Positions 35,401 to 44,400 of a DNA stretch of 64,000 nucleotides are shown piece by piece. A model generated the notes under the pieces. That model was given only the letters and a program-made list of their open reading frames with translations. It did no database searches and was not told the origin of the DNA. The stretch lies in contig OZ020489.1 of assembly GCA_963971405.1 (NCBI GenBank), forward strand, positions 29,228,290-29,292,289, read 5' to 3'. The DNA is from Psococerastis gibbosa. Lineage: Eukaryota; Arthropoda; Insecta; Psocodea; Psocidae. The position numbers were made by a program, and so were the translations under genes. Each line of letters opens with the position of its first letter. Position 1 is the first letter of the stretch.

Positions 35401-38400
35401 TAAAAGGAATCTGCTGAAGTTCTGATATACACAGACACGTACTATTCACTATTATACATGCGGCGTTTTTAATCATCCTTTTTCGCAGTAATACAATTTC
35501 TCATAATCTAGTTAGTTTAACCCCTAAATTATAATTATAATAATAATTCGTGTATTTCTCAACATTATTAACATATCAACATTCATATTGTAGGCCCCCT
35601 TAACCTAATGGTGAGCGGGGTACCTACCATGAGTAGCGTCGGTCTACCCAACTTTCTGTAGCAAGGGCAACACCAAATACTATCGGTATCTCAATGTATC
35701 CCATATTCAGTTATAAGGTCGTATTTGTAAGCATAAATACACAATAGATTTTCTCTTACAGCGCAGTCAATCGCATCATGGTCAGCGCAGTGAAGACTAA
35801 CTAAGGAGTAAAGACTCAGTGATTCCCGAGTTTTGTTGGCTCTTCACTACGATGCTACTGACCTTCGCTAAACAATGGACTAACGAATATTCTCCTTAAT
35901 TTTGTACGTTTAAACTTTTGTTCCTAAAGACGTAATTAATGAGTATGTGATGATTTTTTTTGAATAAACTATTCAGTTTTTACGCCACAAAAGCCATTTT
36001 TATTGGATACAAAAATATAGGCGAAAAAAAAGAGGAGTAACAAAAATAACCCCCATTATTTGCATCCTTGAAGCTTATGTTTGTCTTACGTTTCAGCTGC
36101 TGGCATGTGATGGCTTTGCTTTTGCTTGGTAGTGGGTGGGGCGTGATGCAGGCTGAGACTGAGACCTTGCCGTGGTATGGGGGCTTAGCCTGTATAAGGA
36201 AACCAAAGCTTGGCTTGAGCAGGTGGTTTCCGAATCCAGCCCTTGGAATGGCAACTCCCTACAAGTGGGAGAAGCGAACAAAGTCCTCAATAGGACAAGA
36301 GCCATCACCAGGCTAGCAATGCCTTATAGCAAGATGCGTATGGTAGATGTGCTTAAACAGCTGCATGCTGCATGCAAACAGCAAGACTGCGACGGTGGTG
36401 CTTTCCCTCAGTGAGACTGAGATGAATGAGCTCAGGGGGCATAACTTGCGCTTAAGTTTGTGTCATGTACATATTATTGTAAATAGCAGAAGATGTCACG
36501 CATCATACAAGTTCTGACAAGAGCAATCAGCCATGATTGCAATGGATAGAAAAGTAAACAATGACCACTTTCGGTGAGTTAATTTATATCGCGACTAATC
36601 CGAATAAATGGTAGAAACATCCATAAAATACGATTGCAAATACATAACATTTGGCGCAGTTTTTCGAATTTACGCAGTTTTTACCGTGAGTGCGCGTTAG
36701 TTTGTTCGTATTCAATATTCATCAACACACACGAGATGGATCCCTTGGTAACACAGGCATTGAAGAAAATGTCTGATGCTATTGCAGCACTTGCGGGAAA
36801 ACAGCAACCCATGGCAGACGCTATCACCGCGCTGGCTACACAGCAAACACACGTCAAACCAAATCAGGGAAGTACACCAAGTTTACCTAAATTTAATGAA
36901 GGTGATAACTTCGGAAATTATTGTGCACAATTTGAAGGGCTTACTACGGCTTACAATTACAGTGCAGATAAAACTAAAGCTGCATTTTTAGCACAACTAC
37001 CGCCTAACATGTATCAGTTGGCTCAAAACCTACTTTTTCCTACTGACTTAGACAAGGCTACCTTTAAGCAGATTAAGGATAAATTGCTGGGACATTTAAA
37101 GCCGACACCATTACGCATACCCAGTAGGCATGCATTGTGTTCACGAAAACAACATGAAGGAGAGTCCATCCCAGATTTTATGGCATCTTTAAGGGCTCTA
37201 GCGATCCCATGCGGTTATTCCAACACAGTTTTGGACGAAATCCTGAAAGATATTTTCGTAGCCGGCATACGTAGTCGTTCAATTTTAGATCGCTTATTTG
37301 TTGAACCGGATACTTCTACACTAGATGAATTATACAAAGTGGCTATTTCTATTGAACGTGCAGAAGAATCGGCAGCAAAATTATTGGCCCCAATGCCACC
37401 AATACAGAAGCTAAACAGGTATACAGATAAACCAAAAAGGGGTAAACAGGAAAACAACCCTAGTTACAACCCTAAGCAGCAACAGACAGGGAAAAAGCCT
37501 ATTTGTCTGGCCTGCGGCAAAGGAAATCACGTATATTCAGATTGTCGCAGCAAAGAAAAGCTAACGTGTAGTTTTTGCAGACGCCAGGGGCACGTAGAAA
37601 AGGTTTGCTTCCAAAAGAAGAAAACATCTAGCAATGTGCATAAAATATCTGATAAAGATGCACCCTGGTGTACTACAGTATTCCTACAAGGAAAACCAAT
37701 TTCATTTGAATTAGACACAGGAACGCCCGTTACTTTCTTGTCCGAAAATGTATACAAAGCATTACCAAAACCTCCAGGTTTGGAACCGTGTACAGAAGTC
37801 TTCAAACCATACTCTGATACAGAAAACGCCAAGGTCATTCATCCGTTGGGCTTGGTTAAAGTGTCAGTAACTTACAACAGGCAAACACAGTTACTGCCTG
37901 CATTTGTGGTAAAAGGTGACAATGAACCACTCATGGGCCGAGGATGGCTAAAACAATTGGGAATTTATAATTGTCCTAGCGTAAACCATATTAATGAATA
38001 CTATACATTAACCACAGAATTCCCGGACGTCTTTAGTGACGGGATAGGGAAGACTGAAGAAACTGTATCGATTACTATGAAACAAGATGTGACACCAGTG
38101 TTTTGTAAACATCGTCCAGTACCTTACGCATTGAAAGATAGAATTGAAGCAGAATTAAATAAGCTAGTGCAAGACGGTATACTAGAACCGGTAGAATCGA
38201 GTACCTGGGCAACACCCATAGTGCCTATACAGAAAAAGGGCGCGATTCGCATTTGTGCTGATTATTCAAAAACGGTAAATCCAAATACAGTGATTCCAAC
38301 GTACCCTATTCCCCGTGTGGAAGATTTACTCTCTACAGTAAAGAACGGGAAGATATTTAGCAAAATTGACATCCGCAAAGCTTACCTCTGTCTACCAGTC

Positions 38401-41400
38401 GATGAAAGTACATCGGCTATACTTACAATAAATACACATAAAGGATTATTCAGGCCTAAGCGTCTCATGTTTGGCCTAGCAGCCGCTCCAGTATTGTGGA
38501 CTAAATTTATAGAGAAAGTTACGCACGGACTTTCTAATTTGGCAGTATATTTTGACGATTTGTTGATTGCCGCTCCAGATAACAAAACCATGACAGAACG
38601 GTTACGCCTTCTACTAGAAAGACTTCAGTCGTACGGGTTAAAAATTAATGCAGACAAAAGCATATTTTATAGTAAAACCGTACCCTATTTAGGATTTGAG
38701 GTCTCATCGGAAGGAATACGTCCACTACCGGAACGCCTAGCACCTATCAGGGCGTTACCCACACCTACGAACGTGTCAGCCCTACGTACATTTTTGGGGA
38801 TGATTTCCTACTACTCCAAATTCTTTCCTAAGATGGCTACCATCGCCGCACCATTGTACGAGTTATTACAGAAAAATAAAACGTTTTTATGGTCGGATGT
38901 TTGTTCAAAAGCTTTCAAAACATTAAAGGACGAGATTACGTCAGACAGAGTACTCGTACCTTACGATTTGAACCGGCCCGTCGTCCTAAGCACCGATGCT
39001 AGCCCTACAGGGGCTGGAGCAACCCTTAGCCATTTATTCGATGACGGATTGGAACGGCCTATTACATACATTCACAAAGCTTTTAATAAATCGCAAATGA
39101 ACTATTCACAAATAGATAAAGAAGCTTATGCAATCAAGTGGGCAGTAGAGAAGCTGCATCCATACTTGATAGGAAGACGGTTTACTCTTATCACGGATCA
39201 CTTACCGCTCTTGTACATATTCGGGAAGCAACGAAAAAAGTTGCCACCATTGACAGCTACCCGATTGTTGCACTATGCACTTTTCTTACAAGAATTTAAT
39301 TTTGAAATTAAATATAGGAAATCGGAAGAGCATGGAAATGCAGATTTCTTATCACGCCTTCCACAAACGTCACAAGATCTAAAACAGGAAGAACCAGATT
39401 ATACTGACGAAATACACGTAAATAATATTACATTATTACCACTATCAGGAAAGGAATTAGCGAGAGAAACAGCTCGTGACCCCTATGGCAGTGAACTTAT
39501 ACAGAAACTTCGCGAAGGAGTGAATATGGGAAGCCACGAAGGAATATATACCTTACAAAATGGTTGTGTACTTAGAGGTCTTCGCACTTATATACCTCCA
39601 AAATTTCGCAAAAGTGTTTTAGCAGAACTACATGAGGGCCATCTGGGCATAGTTAAAATGAAGGCTCTGGCCCGCAGCCACGTATTCTGGCCAAGCGTAG
39701 ATCATGACATAGAACGTTTGGGACGGGAGTGTTCTGCGTGCGTTCTGCATAAGGGCAAACCGCTATCTGCCAAGACTCATTACTGGGAATACCCTATGGC
39801 GCCTTGGGAGAGAATACACGCGGATTTCGCAACATACGGTAAATTGATATATCTTATTGTGGTTGACGCTCATTCAAAGTGGCCCGAAATTTACATCGTA
39901 CCTGATATGAACTCTTCTACAGTTATCAAAATATTTGATCAACTATTTACGTCATATGGGTTTCCACGAACTCTAGTTACAGACAACCAGTCTTCATTAG
40001 TTTCACGTGAACTCAATATTTACTTACAAAAGCACGGAATAAAACATTTAACAATACAACCATACCACGCTGCTACGAATGGTTTAGCTGAACGAATGGT
40101 ATACTCAATGAAACAGTGCTTACGAATTTTACAATATGGTTCAGGTACACCTACTGCAAAACTTCAAAGTTTTCTACTATCATATCGTCGTGCTCCACAC
40201 TCTACAACGGGTGCAAGTCCATCACTTCTGTTTATCAAACGTGAACTCAGAACAAACTTGTCCATTGGACCCGAACTACCACCCAAGATTGAAGCTCGGA
40301 GAGAAGTCATGTTCGAAGATCCGGTGCTACAAGAAGGTGAATCTGTCGCTGTTCGCAGCTTCACTAACCCATTACATAAGTGGAAACAAGGTGTGGTGAT
40401 CGCGCGTGACGGACAACTTCAGTATACAGTGATGGTTGATGGAGTGCTACACCGCAAGCATGTCGAACATATCCGTCGTACAGGGGGAGGAAGTCTAATG
40501 ACACCGCAACTACGTCAGCAAGTACCTATTCCTCTGACGCAGACACCACCTATACAATTAGACCGGCAATCGCTGCCACCTGACGAGTCAACTCCTCACA
40601 GGGAACCAACGCCTCGTAGGGAACTCGAGACAACCCAGGTATCTCCACAGCGAGAAGTAGCGACGCCGTCGACGCCTCAAAGACCACCTCGTACGCCTGA
40701 GGATGACGACGTTCCACTCGCCATCCGGCGACCAAGGCGGGAGCGTCGACCATACCATCGCCTCGCCTAAGAGGGGAGGGATGTCATGTACATATTATTG
40801 TAAATAGCAGAAGATGTCACGCATCATACAAGTTCTGACAAGAGCAATCAGCCACGATTGCAATGGATAGAAAAGTAAACAATGACCACTTTCGGTGAGT
40901 TAATTTATATCGCGACTAATCCGAATAAATGGTAGAAACATCCATAAAATACGATTGCAAATACATAACAGTTTGGGCCTTGGAGTCATTTGTTTCAGGG
41001 TCGTCGATAAGAAGCAGCCTGGAGATGGAAGGAAAGATTAAGATCATCCAAGCCAATCTCCAGCATAAGAAAACCGCCTCGGCGAACCTAGCCAGGATGC
41101 TAAGGGCAGGTCAACACGACGTAGCCCTTATCCCTCACCGATCAGCTTCTCTCTTTAAGTAGAGAGCAAGCTAGAAGGGTGGTTGGCACGCTTACGGGCC
41201 ACGGCCACTTCAACAAACACATGCATAGGGTTGGCGTGAAAAACGACAGTAGATGCAGACTGTGTGAAGTTGAAGAAGAAACAGCTGAACACAATCTCTT
41301 TGAATGTGAAACGCTGGGACAAACTCGATACCAAACTCTTGGCCACCCTAGGTCTGAAGAGGAAACCATCCGATCTAATCCCATCACAAAAACACTAGAA

Positions 41401-44400
41401 TTCATCAAAAAGACTGGTGTTATAAGATGGGCGTAGACGGCAAACGTGGAAGCAAAAGACCTTCTAGGTCGACGCTTATAGGAACTCAAATGAGTAGGCC
41501 CCACGAAGGAAAAAAAAAAAAAAAAAAGATATAAATGAACCATATCTGATTTGACTGGGGTGCCTCATAAGCTTAACGTGGGCATTGTAAAACCCACTCT
41601 TATTTGTACATAGTTTGAGAATCTCAAATTCAAGCCCACCCAAAGGTTTCAGGGACAACCCATAGATTTTAATAATAGGATAGTGACAGGTGGTCCCTGA
41701 AATTCAAAAATATATTTTTGGCGGGAAGCGAATGTCCCGACTCTTCCAACTCTCCCAAGGTCATACTAAGTTCAATCCACCAGAACCTAATTATAATAAT
41801 AATAATAATTCGTGTATTTCACAAGATTATTGACATAACAACATATTCATATATATACATATGTAGGACCCCTTAACCTAATGGTGTGCGGGGTACCTAC
41901 TTGTTCCTAACTGCAGCAAACTTGGTAGAGTGCACAGCGTGGGCAGGGAAGCATGGCGGGACATGACAACGCGCTATGACTACCAGTCAGTCTAAGTGCA
42001 TGTCGAGTCCTGGTTACCTCCGAATTAATCGTGTGGCTTTACTATGCTCCCCAAGTGGTTCGGAATCGACTAAATCAGGAGATCCACCATATCAGTCAAT
42101 TCCCTTTTTCCCTGAGATGAAGGAGTCTATACTTAGGGAACCTCAAGTTAAGAAACAGACTCACTCCCCCCGCCAGGCTGACAGGTACAGGCTGAAAGCA
42201 GGCGTTGGAAAACCAAAAAACCTCTCCTATATAGAACTCTAACCAGCATTACCGTGACTATGCAAGAAATACCTGTGTTAAGGTGCGATGATTTGCAATA
42301 GAGGTGGGTCGTTCTTACTGGAACCGTTTCTAAGAGCGGTTCTTGAGCTAGGAACTAATTGCAACGGCTCCCGGATACAAATATATTAGGTTCTTGAGGA
42401 ACGCAATTCTAAATAGGGATTTCCGGTCAGTTTTGCTTAACAAGTTCTTACTCCACGGAAAATTAGTAACAGATTAGTGTTAATGATACTATTTCTTTAC
42501 TTATTTTTACATAAGCTAGCCATTGGCAAACTGGTTCCTACAGAGTATGGACAGGCACGATTACTAGTCACCAGTATTGGGATTGAGCCTAAGCCAGGGT
42601 CTGGTTCCTAAAAGAATGCGTATTAGGAACCGTTATTCTTGGATCACTGGAACTGGTAACGCAAGCTCCTGAAAAAAACAGGAGCGGCACACCTCTAATT
42701 TGCAATAGCAGTAAATCCGACATTATGTACATACCTTGGGGTATTGAGTATTGAACCTGCCAGCTCTTCCAGCAATTTGAAGAGCCGCTGAAACTGAGAT
42801 CACGTCCATTTCCTTTTCACCCTTTTCGTTTACTGTCGGTTTGATCAGGGAATAAAATATTACTCGTCGAATACTCCTGTGAAGGCACAAAGGTATAACA
42901 ATTACAGTAGAGCTACTAGCATATACAGTATGTATACTGTATGTATGCATATCGATTTTAGGTAACACTGTAACTTACCCGATTTTGAGGAAACTTCGCA
43001 CTAAAATTTATCATACAAATGTCTTGATCGAGCTAGTTAACCAGCGTGATCCGCTTGTTGTTTCAAGATGGCGGCCGATCAAATACTTAACAAATTAATA
43101 ACGCAGCATTGGGTCGTAGGGGGATAGGATAACATGTGACTTAAAGCCCGTAGTATTATCTACGATAATAGTAACTAACACTTTTTACGACAAATCGACG
43201 ATTTTAAGATGGCGACCAGTCAACGTGAAAATGATGTGACACATGCACATAAGTTGAGTCGTCTACAAAGTGCTGTAAAAGGAGGAACCAGACTGCCCTG
43301 TATTAACAGAACAGTTTCGAAAGGGATTTTTTTAATGCAACTTAACTCATTCAACCGTTTTTTTTTTAAATTAAAGAGTTTAGAATAAAACTACTTACAG
43401 ATTCAAGCCCATTCCAATGGCATCAGTTGCAACTAGAATATTACACGGATCATTGGGGTCGTTAAATTTAGAAGCTTGTACTAGCTTAGTTCCTGGAGGG
43501 AGGCCGCCATAAATGACGGCAACTTCCAACCCACGAGCTTCAATGCCACGTGACACGTGATAGATGTCGTTCTTACTAAAGCAGACTATACAATCACCGT
43601 CCCTGACATTTTGGAGACTTCTTAACGCCGTCGATTCAATTTCCAGCTCAGTCAGACGCTTGTACTTCCGTACCTACAACAGCAGTGGGATTATGATTAT
43701 TATCCTAGTTGAGTGTAAGAGAGGGCTCTATAGCCCTAACTCCGCTAGGTTGGCTTAGTAATAGAACAAAAAAGTCAACATTTATTTATTTATTATTATG
43801 AACTATTGCGGCTTTCATATTAATAAATTAATTAAGTAGTAAATGAATCAGCCACCCACAAGCTTGAGACTCGGAATTAGAAGGAAAGCGAGAGATGGAA
43901 CATTAAGGGACAAATTGAGGGACATGATTGCAACGACCAAGGCTCTTAGAATCATGAACAACCAGTAGAATCCGGGCTGATGGGCCGTGGTCGAAATGAA
44001 AGTGAACTTCCAAACAGCTCGGAGCCACCGACGTACAACCTTCAAAGTCTACGCAGCGCCACTGAAGATGTCGACCGCAGATGTTGACGAAACGTTTGGA
44101 AGTTCACTTTCATTTCGACCACAGCCCATCAGCCCGGATTCTACTGGTTCTTCATTCGACTCCGGCCGTGAAAGCCTTTGCAGTTACTCTTAGAATCAGC
44201 TAACATAAATCAAGTGGCCTCTATAGTTTACCTCAAAGTGGTAACATACCTCACCTCTATATGGTAAAACCATTACTTTAGTTTCAATAATCGATCAGTT
44301 TCTGACAAAAATGAACACAAATGGGCTACAATCTTAATTTTTGTAGCCGAAACTTTTTCAATTTACCGTTGGTCTATTAGGAAGTTTTCTAAGTAAAACA

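Noticed and set aside
36634-36735. Longer gag start upstream of 36736
   Set aside because: It begins at TTG inside the LTR and runs over the primer binding site; the ATG at 36736 is natural.
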